64,000 nucleotides of DNA from the NCBI RefSeq assembly GCF_020103695.1, contig NZ_JAHXBF010000010.1, positions 372,001 to 436,000 on the forward strand, read 5' to 3'. The number at the start of each line of letters is the position of its first letter. The stretch's first letter is position 1. Of the stretch, positions 44,195 to 53,900 are shown one piece after another. Under the pieces are notes generated by a model. That model searched no databases. It was not told the origin of the DNA and saw only the letters and a list, made by a program, of their open reading frames with translations. The position numbers and the translations under genes are program-made. Source of the DNA: Hyalangium versicolor. GTDB lineage: Bacteria > Myxococcota > Myxococcia > Myxococcales > Myxococcaceae.

Positions 44195-47100
44195 TCAGCC
44201 TCGGCTCGATGGCTGGAGCAGCGCTCGCACCGGAGCATCTCGGCCTACTGCGATGAAGGGCGCCCAGTCATGGGGATGAGCACGAGTCTGGCGCAGCGCG
44301 CGCATCGCTTCGCGCAGCGCCGAGGCCCGCCCCTGCCCCTCGAGCAGATTCCGGTAGTAGGCCTCCATCAGCTCCCGCGTGGTCTGGTCGTTCACCTTCC
44401 ACAGGCTCAGCACCACCGTCTCCGCTCCGGCTACCAGGAAGGCCCGGCGCAGCCCGTACACCCCCTGCCCCAGCTTGATCTCCCCTCGCCCGGTGTCGCA
44501 CGCGGACAGCACCACCAGCTCGGTCCCCCACAGGTTCAGTCCTGTCAGCTCCAGCGCTGTCGCCAGCGAGCTCTCGGGCCCAGGCGACGACGCCCCTGCG
44601 AGAGCGGGCTCCGAGGGCCGCGCGCGCGCCAGCACCAGCCCGGAGCGCAGCAACGGATCCGAGGGCAGCTGCGCCCGGGGTGCATCCCCCAGCGCACCGA
44701 AATGGCAGAGCCCGCGAGTTCCCGGATGCACCGCCGCGTCCTCCAGGAAGAAGCCGTGGGTGGCCAGGTGGAGCACTCCGGGTGCCGGCAGCCGCAACAG
44801 CCGCTCCTTGCTCGCCTCAGCGCCCAGGAAGAGCCGGGCCTGGGGAACCAGGCGCTGGATGGCCTCCGCCTCCTGGCGAGTCCCTGGCAACGGTACCCAC
44901 GAGCACTCCGCCGCCTCCGCTGGCGATGCACTCAGCGCGCGCTCCTCACACATCCCCTGCCCTTTCAGCCACGACGCAAGTCCATGGGAGACAGGGGACG
45001 GCTCGGCGGCTGCGGTGAAATCGGGATCCGCGAGCACCACCACTGTGTCTGATGAGGGTGCCTCCTCGGAGCGGGGCAACAGGTCGTTCCCGGAGGTGAG
45101 ATAGGAGATGTCGAACGCATCAACCAGGAATTGCTGGCCGTCGTGAAGCGCGGCGAACGGAACGAGCGAGAGCTGGCCATCGGGAGAGAGAAAGAGTTCG
45201 CGGCGGCCGCCCAGCAACGGGGCCAGGGGCCGGAAGACCCGCGAGTAGAGCTCCTCGGCCATGCCTTGAAAGGAGGCATCCCGAATGGCGAGAGCATCGC
45301 GGAGGCGCACTGCCGCGGCGTCGATAGGCTCAGCCGGCCCCAGGTCCACGGCGCGCGTGCTCGCGTCCGGGAAGAGCATCAGCGCCAGGTAGCGAGGCTC
45401 ACCCGGAAGTAATTCCTTTGGGCTGCTCCCTGGCTCGGGAACCACAGGACGGTCCGCATAGACGGTGAACTCGACCAGAGCGCCGTCCCGAGGCAGCCTC
45501 GCAGCCACCCGATCCACGATCTCCGAAAGAGAGGGCAGCGCGACCCGCGCACGCAGCGCCGCCGAGTTCCTCGCCAGGCCGACTTCCAGGACATCCCCCT
45601 GCTCCGCGAGCTCCTTCAACTGCTGCTGGTAGTCCGCCAGCGGAAGCGCCCCGGGCCCTCGGAGCGACAGCATGGCCAGTTGCGTGCGCAGCGCGCGCAG
45701 GCGGTCGAAGGCGCTCCACTCTTCGCCCTCCTGGCTCTGGAGGACCTGGCGGGAGATGCTGGCCATCTCGTCAATGGAGCGGCCCTTGAGCAACAGCACG
45801 GCGCCGAGCGCCAACCGCCTTGCGTCCGCATCCTCTGGATGAGCCCGCACGAGCGAATGGAGCCGTGCCTCCTCCGCGCGCAGCATCTGGAGGAAACTGG
45901 CCAGACGCGCCTCGGAGAAGCCGAGCGCCTCGCGCCGCAGCCGCCGTTCGAAGCTGGCGAACGCGCGCGCGAAGAGTGGCAGAGCCTCCGCCAGACAGCC
46001 CTGCGCCAACCGCAACTGACCAAGGTTGCGCAGCGTCTCGGCGACCTCAGTGTGGTCCTCGCCCAGGGACTCCTCCTGCACAACCAACGCGCGCGTGTAG
46101 AGCAGCTCCGCTTGCTCATGCCGCCCCTGGTCCCTGTAGATGGAGGCCAGGTTCGCAAGCGAGGACGCCACCAACGGATGCGCACCGCCCAACAGCTCCT
46201 CACGAAGGTCGATGGCACGCTCGCAGAGCCGCATCGCCTGCTCATGCAGTCCCTGATCCGCCAGCAGCGCCGCCAGGTTGTGAAGCGTCAGGGCCACATC
46301 CGGGTGGTTGCAGCCGAAGGCCTCCTCCTGGATGCGGAGCGCACGTTCGTACAGCGGCTGGGCCCGCGCGTACTGCCCCTGGGCCTCGAGGAGAACGGCC
46401 AGATTGGTGACCGCCACGGCCACGTCCGGGTGGTCCTTTCCGAGAGCCGTCTCGGCCAGAAGGAGCGCGCGCTCATACAGCGCTCCCGCCCGGACGTACT
46501 GCCCCTGGGCCTTGTAGAGGTTGGCCAGGTTGTTGAGCAGGTGGACGATGCCCGGGTGGTTCGCGCCCAGGGCCGCCTCCCCCACCGCCAGCGCGCGCTC
46601 CTGGAGCGGCCCCGCCCGCTCGTATTGCCCCCTGTCCATGCACAGGAGCGCCAGGTTGTTGAGCGAGTCCGCCACGGAAGCATGTTCGCGCCCCAGAGCC
46701 GACTCGCGGATGGCCAGCCCCCGCGCGTAGAGAGACTCGGCGCGGCCATATGCCCCCTGAGCCTTGTAGAGCGAGGCGAGGTTGTCGAACAGGCCGGCGA
46801 CCTGAGGATCGTTCCTACCGTACGCCTCCTCATCAATATGGCTCGCGTGCTCGTAGAGCACCTGAGCCCGCCCATACAGCCCCTGCCCCTGGTAGAGCGT
46901 GGCGAGGTTCGCCAACGCGGTGGCCACCTTGGGGTGGTTTCGGCGCAGGGCCGTCTCCCAGATGGCGCGCGCGCGTAAGAGGAGCGGCTCCGCCTGACGC
47001 GGCTGCCCCTGGGCCATTTCAAGGATTCCCAGACCATTGAGTAGATCCGCCACGTCCGGGTGATCCTTGCCGAGCAACTCCTGCCGGATTTCCAGCCCTC

Positions 47101-47398
47101 GCTGGAGCCACTGCCGGGCCTGGGCGAGCCGCCCCAGGCGGAAGTGGAGCATTCCCAGCAAGTACATGCACCGGGCCACCTCCTCGTGCCGTTCCCCGAG
47201 CACTCCTACCCTCAAGGCCAGTGCCTGCTCCGCGTGCCCCAGGGCCTCGGCGTACCGGCCCGCGTCCTCGAGCCGCTGGGCTTCATTGAGCTGGCTCTGC
47301 GCCTCTTGCAGCCGCGCATCCGGCTGCGGTGCAGCCGTTGCAGCCCAGGCAGAACTCCACCGCACAGCACCCACCGTCATCCCGTGAAGCTGCCGCAT
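44195..47398 (-). CDS. TPR-CHAT protein (caspase-fold peptidase with kinesin-light-chain-type repeats)
   Basis: The 1067-residue protein has a weak signal-like start, then about 12 TPR units of the kinesin light chain type. Examples are YGRAQVLYEHASHIDEEAYG and YVRAGALYERALLLAETALG, each ended by HPDVA or NNLA. A helical linker (residues 470-640) leads to a CHAT domain. The catalytic dyad is H881 (LHLATHGFFLED) and C967 (VLSACDTGRG), followed by LGQGVYGLRRAFLVAGA and SLWKVND, as in caspase-like peptidases. Some TPR-CHAT proteins are RNA-guided (Craspase), but no Cas gene is nearby; a gasdermin-type partner gene is also not seen. Ligand binding through TPRs may switch the protease. The start could be ATG 47398 or 47380. 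Confidence 0.87.
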   Translation of the reverse strand: MRQLHGMTVGAVRWSSAWAATAAPQPDARLQEAQSQLNEAQRLEDAGRYAEALGHAEQALALRVGVLGERHEEVARCMYLLGMLHFRLGRLAQARQWLQRGLEIRQELLGKDHPDVADLLNGLGILEMAQGQPRQAEPLLLRARAIWETALRRNHPKVATALANLATLYQGQGLYGRAQVLYEHASHIDEEAYGRNDPQVAGLFDNLASLYKAQGAYGRAESLYARGLAIRESALGREHASVADSLNNLALLCMDRGQYERAGPLQERALAVGEAALGANHPGIVHLLNNLANLYKAQGQYVRAGALYERALLLAETALGKDHPDVAVAVTNLAVLLEAQGQYARAQPLYERALRIQEEAFGCNHPDVALTLHNLAALLADQGLHEQAMRLCERAIDLREELLGGAHPLVASSLANLASIYRDQGRHEQAELLYTRALVVQEESLGEDHTEVAETLRNLGQLRLAQGCLAEALPLFARAFASFERRLRREALGFSEARLASFLQMLRAEEARLHSLVRAHPEDADARRLALGAVLLLKGRSIDEMASISRQVLQSQEGEEWSAFDRLRALRTQLAMLSLRGPGALPLADYQQQLKELAEQGDVLEVGLARNSAALRARVALPSLSEIVDRVAARLPRDGALVEFTVYADRPVVPEPGSSPKELLPGEPRYLALMLFPDASTRAVDLGPAEPIDAAAVRLRDALAIRDASFQGMAEELYSRVFRPLAPLLGGRRELFLSPDGQLSLVPFAALHDGQQFLVDAFDISYLTSGNDLLPRSEEAPSSDTVVVLADPDFTAAAEPSPVSHGLASWLKGQGMCEERALSASPAEAAECSWVPLPGTRQEAEAIQRLVPQARLFLGAEASKERLLRLPAPGVLHLATHGFFLEDAAVHPGTRGLCHFGALGDAPRAQLPSDPLLRSGLVLARARPSEPALAGASSPGPESSLATALELTGLNLWGTELVVLSACDTGRGEIKLGQGVYGLRRAFLVAGAETVVLSLWKVNDQTTRELMEAYYRNLLEGQGRASALREAMRALRQTRAHPHDWAPFIAVGRDAPVRALLQPSSRG

Positions 47399-47597
47399 CG
47401 CTTTCCCCCTGGCTGCCCGCGAGAGCTAACGCAAATCGCGGTGAATCTTCCAGCGACAGCCAGAAGAGACACTGAGGCGGCAAGTGATGCATGGAATTCT
47501 GCGGAGTTGCCTGCCTGAGCCAGGTGAGCGGAAAGAGGGGCACGGGGTGGTCCCGAGCGATGGGCGCCGCGTCGCAAGGATGGATTAGCCTGCGGAC

Positions 47598-48170
47598 ATG
47601 AGCCACATCGGACGAGCCCTGCGCCGGATGCGACTGCTGCGAGGCTTGAAACAAAGCCACGCCGCCGAGTTGCTGGGCGTGTCCCAGGCTACCCTCTCGC
47701 GCTGGGAGACGGGAACACTGGTCCCCTCGGAAGAGGCACGCGCGGCGCTCGAGCGGCTGTTCGCGCCGCAACCTTCCGCCGACCGCGCCCTGAAGCGACT
47801 GGTCGAGGCGGCGGCCACCCCTGTCCACCTGATCTGCGACGACACGCACGTGCTGCTCGCCGTCTCGCCGAGCCGAGCCGCCTCCTGGTGCGCCCCTGCC
47901 CTGGCCCTCGTCGGAAAGTCTCTTTGGCGTTACGCCTCTGCCGAGATCCAGGCGATGGAGGCGCGGCTGCCCGAACTCGGATGGGAAGAGCCGGCTGCTT
48001 CGGCAATCGCCTTCTGGACGGGGGCGAATGGAGATGAGGACGTGCGCATCGCGCCTGGGCTCACGCTGTGGGAACGGATCCGGCTGGAAGACGGCCGTGA
48101 GGCCCGGCTGGTCAGCACCCTCGCGATAGCACCCTCCCATGCGCGTCTGGTGGAGCCGGTCTTCGCATAA
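47598..48170 (+). CDS. helix-turn-helix (XRE-type) regulator with C-terminal unknown domain
   Basis: The 190-residue protein has an N-terminal XRE-type helix-turn-helix (IGRALRRMRLLRGLKQSHAA then LLGVSQATLSRWETGTLVPS). A C-terminal domain of about 125 residues with alternating strands and helices (VHLICDDTHVLLAVSPSRAA, LVGKSLWRYAS) may bind a ligand, like PAS or YeeV-type modules, but is not identified. The methyltransferase gene starts 48 bases after its stop codon in the same direction, and it is divergent from the TPR-CHAT gene by 199 bases, so it might regulate either. Confidence 0.8.
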   Translation: MSHIGRALRRMRLLRGLKQSHAAELLGVSQATLSRWETGTLVPSEEARAALERLFAPQPSADRALKRLVEAAATPVHLICDDTHVLLAVSPSRAASWCAPALALVGKSLWRYASAEIQAMEARLPELGWEEPAASAIAFWTGANGDEDVRIAPGLTLWERIRLEDGREARLVSTLAIAPSHARLVEPVFA

Positions 48171-48217
48171 TTCATACGTGGCGTCGTCTCCGCTGGCCTC
48201 ACTAGCTTGTGCGGACG

Positions 48218-48919
48218 ATGATCGACTTCTCTCGCTACGACAGACGCCGCTACCCCACCGTCAGCGCCCGCGATGGCTATGAGATGTGGGCGCCCACGTA
48301 CGAGGCGACGGTGCTGGACCTCATGGACCTCCATCTCGCCAGGCGCCTGCGAAGCATCGAGTGGACGCACATGGCGCGCTGCCTCGACCTGGCCTGTGGC
48401 ACCGGCCGGGCCGGAGCCTGGCTGAAGGCCCAGGGAGTTGGGGTCATCGACGGGGTGGACCTCACGCCCGCCATGCTGGAACGAGCGCGGAGCCGTGGCG
48501 TCTACGACCGCTTGTGGGAGGGAGACGTGACGGCCATCGATCTCCCCGAAGCGGAGGCGAGCTACGATCTCGTAACCCAGTTCCTGGCCGACGAACACCT
48601 GGCGGACCTGGCGCCTCTCTACCGCGAGGCAGCACGCCTGACGCATGGCAAGGGCCGGTTCGTGCTGGTCGGCTATCACCCGTGGTTCCTCATGGCCGGG
48701 ATCCCAACCCATTTCGACGCCAGCCCCGGCCACTCCGTCGCCATCCAGAGCCACGTGCACCTCTTCTCCGACCATGTCGCCTCCGCTGGCGCCACGGGCT
48801 GGCGGCTGACCGAGATGGTCGAGGGATTGGTAGACGACGCCTGGGTGCAGGCCAAACCCAAGTGGGAGGCCTACCGCGACCGCCCTGTCAGCTTCGCCAT
48901 GGCGTGGGAGAAGCGGTAG
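48218..48919 (+). CDS. class I SAM-dependent methyltransferase
   Basis: The 233-residue protein starts at ATG 48218; a GTG at 48209 is a close alternative. Motif I is RCLDLACGTGRAGAWLKAQG, followed by IDGVDLTPAMLERARSRG, DLVTQFLADEHLADL and RFVLVGYHPWFLMAGIP. These match the ubiquinone/menaquinone-type or small-molecule methyltransferases. It forms a likely two-gene unit with the HTH regulator. Substrate unknown. It converges with the secreted lipoprotein gene 39 bases away. Confidence 0.87.
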   Translation: MIDFSRYDRRRYPTVSARDGYEMWAPTYEATVLDLMDLHLARRLRSIEWTHMARCLDLACGTGRAGAWLKAQGVGVIDGVDLTPAMLERARSRGVYDRLWEGDVTAIDLPEAEASYDLVTQFLADEHLADLAPLYREAARLTHGKGRFVLVGYHPWFLMAGIPTHFDASPGHSVAIQSHVHLFSDHVASAGATGWRLTEMVEGLVDDAWVQAKPKWEAYRDRPVSFAMAWEKR

Positions 48920-48958
48920 GCATCCCCCAAGCTAGCCAACTCCGCGAGCCCGCCTCCA

Positions 48959-50656
48959 TCAAGGAGAAGGCGGTGCCAGATCGGGAAGCATGGGAACCCG
49001 GCGCGCGCCGGGACCATTGGGCGTGGCCGCGCTGTTGTTCGTCACCCGCCGCAGCAGCGAACGCAGCCTGGCCGCATCCTTGCGGACGTTGTTCGCGAAG
49101 GTCGCCGGCGCCGTGGGCTCCACGTAGAAGGTCACGGAGCCAACCGTCGCGTCCGTGACATAGGCGCCGAAGTCCTGGAGCGCCTGCGCCACCATCTTCC
49201 CCTCCGCCGTCAGCCCCTGGGCGTTGATGTCCACGGACGGCGGAATGGCGAAGTACGAGCCCATGGGCACGTGGCCCTTGTAGGTCGTCTCGCTGTTCCA
49301 GTCCTGCTCGGTGGCGGGCCAGACGTAGCCCTTCGCGGTGCCGTAGCCGCTGGAGTCGTAGCCGCTCCACCCGGAGCTGTAATAGAGCTGCGTGCGGTCC
49401 ACGGCGACGGCCAGCGCGTGTTGGATCTTCCCCGTGTACTTCGGGTGCGTGGGAGTCGTCTCCCACGCGCGGATGAGGCCACCCACCGCGGAGCCTCCGT
49501 ACGCGCGCACGCCCGCCTGCGGCCCCAGGCCCGAGCCATAGAGATCGATCCGGTGGTGGCGCCCCACGGTATACGCCGTGGTGGACTGGCGCGTGGTGGC
49601 CCAGGCCTCGTCGAGGTGCGTCCTCGACGGGGTGATGATGTGCATGTGCTTGTCCGAGCCATCCGCGATGGTGGCGGTGGCGGGCACGGAGTAGGCGCTG
49701 CTGCGCGACGAGTCGTTGTAGTCCGTCACCGTCGCCCACGGGTCGGTGTTGGACGCGGAGGTGATGGGATGCGAGTACTGGTTCCAGTTGGCCCAGGCGG
49801 TGATGTTCACACCATTGAGGCTGGTGGCCAGGAAGTCACGCGTCGCCAGGTCCGTGGTGTCGGCGTAAGTCGCGCCCTGGCCGATGGGCAGGTTCCACAC
49901 CGAGTTCGAGCGGAACGGCTGCAGCGTGGCGTCACGCGTCCCCTGTGTGTAGACCTTGAACTCGTCGAAGCGCGCGAGGTTGTCCTGGCTCGCCAGCAGG
50001 CCGACGCGGGTGGCGTACTGGTGGGTGGCATCATTGACGCCGCCCTTGTACACGCCGTTGATATACACGTCGATGCGGGTGCCGGAGGCGCGCACCTCGA
50101 GCACGTCTCCCGCGACGGGTACCTGGGCGATCTGCAGCGGGAACGTCTGCGTGCCGCTCAGGTACCTCGTGAGGAAGTACTTCCCCTCGCTCGTGTCCGT
50201 CGCCAGCTTCCAGCAGTTGGCGCGGTCGACAAAGCGGAAGGTGAGGCCGGAGTACTGGCCCAGCGCCGCCAACGTCACCATCACCCGCACGTCGGAGGTG
50301 CCAGGCACGGTGGCGTAGTGGTCCAGCCAGGTACCATCGTCCTTGGAGAGGTAGGCACGGCCCGACATGACGCCCCAGGCGCTGCCGTAATAGGGAGTCG
50401 GGGTCCACGCGTGGACGCCCTGCTCCAGGCTGTACAGGCGGGAGTCGTGGTTGGCCCGGGTAAAGGAGTCATACAGGTTGGCGTCCGAGACCGCCTGCGT
50501 TGCCTCAGCCAGCGGCGCCTCCAGCGCGTCCCCCGCCTCCTCGCCACCACACCCCGTCCCCAGAGACAGCAGCGGGAGCAGGAGGGACAGGAGCGCGGAC
50601 CGGCGGGGCCGCGGGAAGTTGCTTACAGGGGTGTTCATCGCGTCAAGCCGTCTCAT
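48959..50656 (-). CDS. secreted lipoprotein with laminin-G-like domain and large unknown domain
   Basis: The 565-residue protein starts at ATG 50656, chosen because GGAG lies about eight bases upstream; ATG 50638 has no such site. The lipobox is LLSLGTGCGGEE. Residues 60-240 form a laminin-G/concanavalin-like domain (LYDSFTRANHDSRLYSLEQG, VDRANCWKLAT, GDVLEVRASGTRIDVYINGV, ARFDEFKVYTQG). The C-terminal half is an unknown domain of about 300 residues. It includes HMHIITPSRTHLDEAW, GSGLGPQAGVRAYGGSAVG and KGHVPMGSYFAIPPSVD, then LQDFGAYVTD. Similar secreted proteins occur in actinobacteria, but no activity is known to me. The His-rich HMH and GRHHRID segments could bind metal. Confidence 0.75.
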   Translation of the reverse strand: MRRLDAMNTPVSNFPRPRRSALLSLLLPLLSLGTGCGGEEAGDALEAPLAEATQAVSDANLYDSFTRANHDSRLYSLEQGVHAWTPTPYYGSAWGVMSGRAYLSKDDGTWLDHYATVPGTSDVRVMVTLAALGQYSGLTFRFVDRANCWKLATDTSEGKYFLTRYLSGTQTFPLQIAQVPVAGDVLEVRASGTRIDVYINGVYKGGVNDATHQYATRVGLLASQDNLARFDEFKVYTQGTRDATLQPFRSNSVWNLPIGQGATYADTTDLATRDFLATSLNGVNITAWANWNQYSHPITSASNTDPWATVTDYNDSSRSSAYSVPATATIADGSDKHMHIITPSRTHLDEAWATTRQSTTAYTVGRHHRIDLYGSGLGPQAGVRAYGGSAVGGLIRAWETTPTHPKYTGKIQHALAVAVDRTQLYYSSGWSGYDSSGYGTAKGYVWPATEQDWNSETTYKGHVPMGSYFAIPPSVDINAQGLTAEGKMVAQALQDFGAYVTDATVGSVTFYVEPTAPATFANNVRKDAARLRSLLRRVTNNSAATPNGPGARRVPMLPDLAPPSP

Positions 50657-50822
50657 CCAGGTGTCTCCTCATTCGGCCTCGACGTCCCGTAGGCGCGAGG
50701 CGGGTGAATGCGGAGCCCCCGAGCAAGTTCCACGCCCCAACCCCGAATACCTTATCTCCAACGATTACAGCAATTTATCGAATTACATTTTTTACAGGAT
50801 CAGTGGCCACGGAGGGTCCACC

Positions 50823-50839
50823 CCCCTCAGGATGAGGGG
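50823..50839 (-). terminator. hairpin after the nuclease/OTU gene
   Basis: The stem CCCCTCA/TGAGGGG with a GGA loop (on the plus strand) lies about 106 bases after the stop codon of the large minus-strand gene and before the next minus-strand promoter. It is small but well formed. Confidence 0.45.
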
Positions 50840-50944
50840 AACACCCCTCACGCGTCCCACCCGAGTGCCCAGCCAGCTGCCTCCGGGCTGGGGCAGCCGC
50901 TGGGCGCCAACCGAGCCCACCGACACGCGACAACGGTTCCCGGC

Positions 50945-53900
50945 CTACTTCCTCTGCTTGTTGTTGCCCGGATCCCCGTGGTCCGTACCCTTCGAGCCGC
51001 CAGCATCGGAGTTCTGGGGCCGCTTGCGCTTCAGAGTCTGTTGCTGCTGCGGCTGCTGGGTCTTCGGAGTGGAGCCTGGCTTCTTGCTCTGTTGCTGCTT
51101 CAGCGGAAGGGTCTTGGGAGTGGAGCCTGATTGAATGGCTTGCCCACGACCGTGGCCCGAGGGCACGACCGGGTGGGTGGTGAGACGGAGTCGTTGCGGC
51201 AACGCCGGGTAGTAGTGGGCAATGCTTCCCGGATTGCCCATATACGTGGTCAACACCGCATACACCTTCGGCGCGGTCACTGGGAGGTTGAGCCCGAACG
51301 ACACATCGAGATCCTCGTCGAACCCGCTGGGGTGGATGACATGAATGCCGAGCCCGAGTTGGCGCGCCAGGGATGGCAGCACGATGTCGCCGTGAGCCCC
51401 GAAGAAGGCGTGCCGCTCCTTCACCTTCGTCTTGAGCTGCTCGAGCGACTGCCCCTCCTCGAGGAAACCTCGCGCGAAGTCCGGCGAGGTGTTGATCTCC
51501 GCGACGACCTTGCCCTTGAGCTCCTCCAACGTGGGAAGCGTGGTGAGACCGAGCTTCCCCAACAGGCCCGGGATCTTCTCCAGAAACTTCTGCACCGTGA
51601 TGTAGGCGCAGTCCCCATCGGCGGGGACATCCCAGGTGACGAGCGGCACTTCCTTTGTCCCCAGTACCGCCAGGACTTGCACGTGTTGGACGGTGAGCGG
51701 GTAGTTGTGGCACGTCTTGTGGCGCGAGGGATTCGTGTACTGCTTGCCCACCAGGGACGACTTCTTCACCGGGATGCGCGTGGACGCATAGTCCGGCAGG
51801 AAGGTGCTGAGGGGCATCCGTTCATGCAGGATCCGGGAGTAGAGCTTCGAGCCATCCGTCCCCAGATTCTTCTGATAGAGCACATTGGCCAGTTCGAGCA
51901 TGTCGGGGAAGAAGAGCCGCGAGGTGAGCCGGATGTTGAACCGTCCTCCCGTGCCCTTCTTGGGGTCGAACAGGCTCTGGATGATGACCCCGTAGACCTC
52001 CGCCTTGCTCGTGGGCTCGAAGAGCGCGCTCAGCACCTTCTGGCTCAGCCGGCTCAGCCGGCCCCCCTCCTTGGCCAGCTCAAGCATCTTCTGGAAGATC
52101 CACGCGGGAGACATCTGCGTCTCGTGGACGTTCTGGCCCAGCTCCGCTCCCTTGCTGCCCTTACACTCCACCAGGAAGTAGGCAACCACGTCTCCCGTGG
52201 TGGGATCCCGCTTCGCCCAGATCTGATCCACTCCCTGGCGGACCTGCTTCTCCCCATGGCCCATCTTGAGCTGCAGCCGGTCCTTGCCAAAGATGACCGC
52301 CATGGCGCGAGCCCCCAAATACTCGCCACTCACTTCGGTGAGCACTGTCTTGGACGTGTTCTTCGTCAGCTCCTTCTGGAGGGACTGGTAGTGCTGCCCC
52401 AGGCGCTTCAAGGACTTGTTCTCGTGGGAGGTGAAGCGATCCCACGTGAACTTCATGGCAAGGACCTGATCGAGGAGCTTTGTGTTGCCGCTCTTCCATG
52501 TGAACCATGACTGGGGAAGGTTGGGAAAGGCGAGCACGGTCTCTTCCGCCGGCTCGTCCACCATGCCTCCTTTCCAGATCCGTTGGAGTTCCTCTCGCGC
52601 CCAGGGGCGCTTGGCGAAGAACAGGAGGACTCCGTTGATCCGCTCGCTGTCTGTGAAGTTCGCTACGCTCGCCATCCACTTCGGGCGGGAGGTATTCGGA
52701 GTCTTGAGCGCCTTCTGCTTCCACGCGAGCGCCCGTTTCGCCTCCTCTTTGTCGTTGGACTCCAGGAGCAGTGCTCCCGAGCCGGTGGAGTCCTGGTCAT
52801 ATGGATCCACCAGGGTGCTGATCAGCCCGTGCTGGTGCGCGTTGTTGCCGCCGTAGGCCGTCGTGGCGAAGGCGGTGTAGGCGTGCAGCTTCCCCCCATC
52901 GATCTTCACATTGTGAGGCTCGACACCAAAATAGTCCTGCACGCTCAGGATGGAGGCCGCATGCGCCGTGAGCAGGGAGAACAGCCGTTTGTTGCGCTGG
53001 TGGTCCGGGTCGAGGACGCCATTGAAATTGAAGAAGCGGACATCCTTCGGCACATCGAACTTCATGGCTGAAGCGGGGAGCTTCTCCAGGATGCCGATCT
53101 CCGCTGACTTCACGGGCGGGAACGCGCTGCTGCCGAAGAGCTCATCGAGATCATCGAGCGTGTCGGCCTGGGTGTTGGCCTGCTGGAGGACCGTCGGGAA
53201 GCGCAACTGCTTGGAGATCTGGACGTTGAAGCGGGTGGCTGTCTGGTAGGTGTGATCCTTGTCGAAGATCGACTTGATCGTCATGCCGAAGACGGCCACC
53301 GGGCTGGCCTCGTCGAACATGGCGGACAGGACATTCTGCGCCAGCCTCTGGAGCTTCTCCTCTTCCGAATCGTCGCTGGCGAGTTCGACCAGCTTCTTGA
53401 AGACCCAGCCCGGGGACATCTGGGTCTCTTCCTTGTTCTGGCCGTGCTTCGCGCTCTTGGAGCCCTTGCACTCGATGACGAAGTAGGCCTCGACATTGTT
53501 CGTCTTGGTGTCGCGCCGGGCCCAGATCTGGTCGATCCCCTGCGCCTTCTGCCGGTCGCCAAAGCCCATCTTCAGCTCGAACAGGTCGCCCGCGAAGATC
53601 ATCGCCATCACCTTGGCGGCGAGGTACTCCCCTCGTGCCTCCGTGAGGGGACGGCTGTTGTCGTCGTCCGTCTCGCCTACTCGCTCCTCGAGCTGCGTGT
53701 AGTGCGAGACCAGGCGTTGGTGCGACTTGTACATGTGGTGCGACTGGCGCGCTTTCGACCCGAGATAGGTGCTCCACTCCTTGGGGTACTGCTCGGGGTG
53801 CTCGTGGAACACCAACAGGTGTTGGAGGAGGGTCCGCGAGGCGCCGCTGACCAGGACCGGAGTGGTGTCGTCCAGATCGCTCACCATCGAATCGGGCAAG

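Noticed and set aside
44195..47398. TPR-CHAT protein as a Craspase (RNA-guided) component
   Set aside because: No Cas7-11-like gene or CRISPR array lies in the window, and its TPRs are of the kinesin light chain type. CHAT-only proteins are common in myxobacteria.
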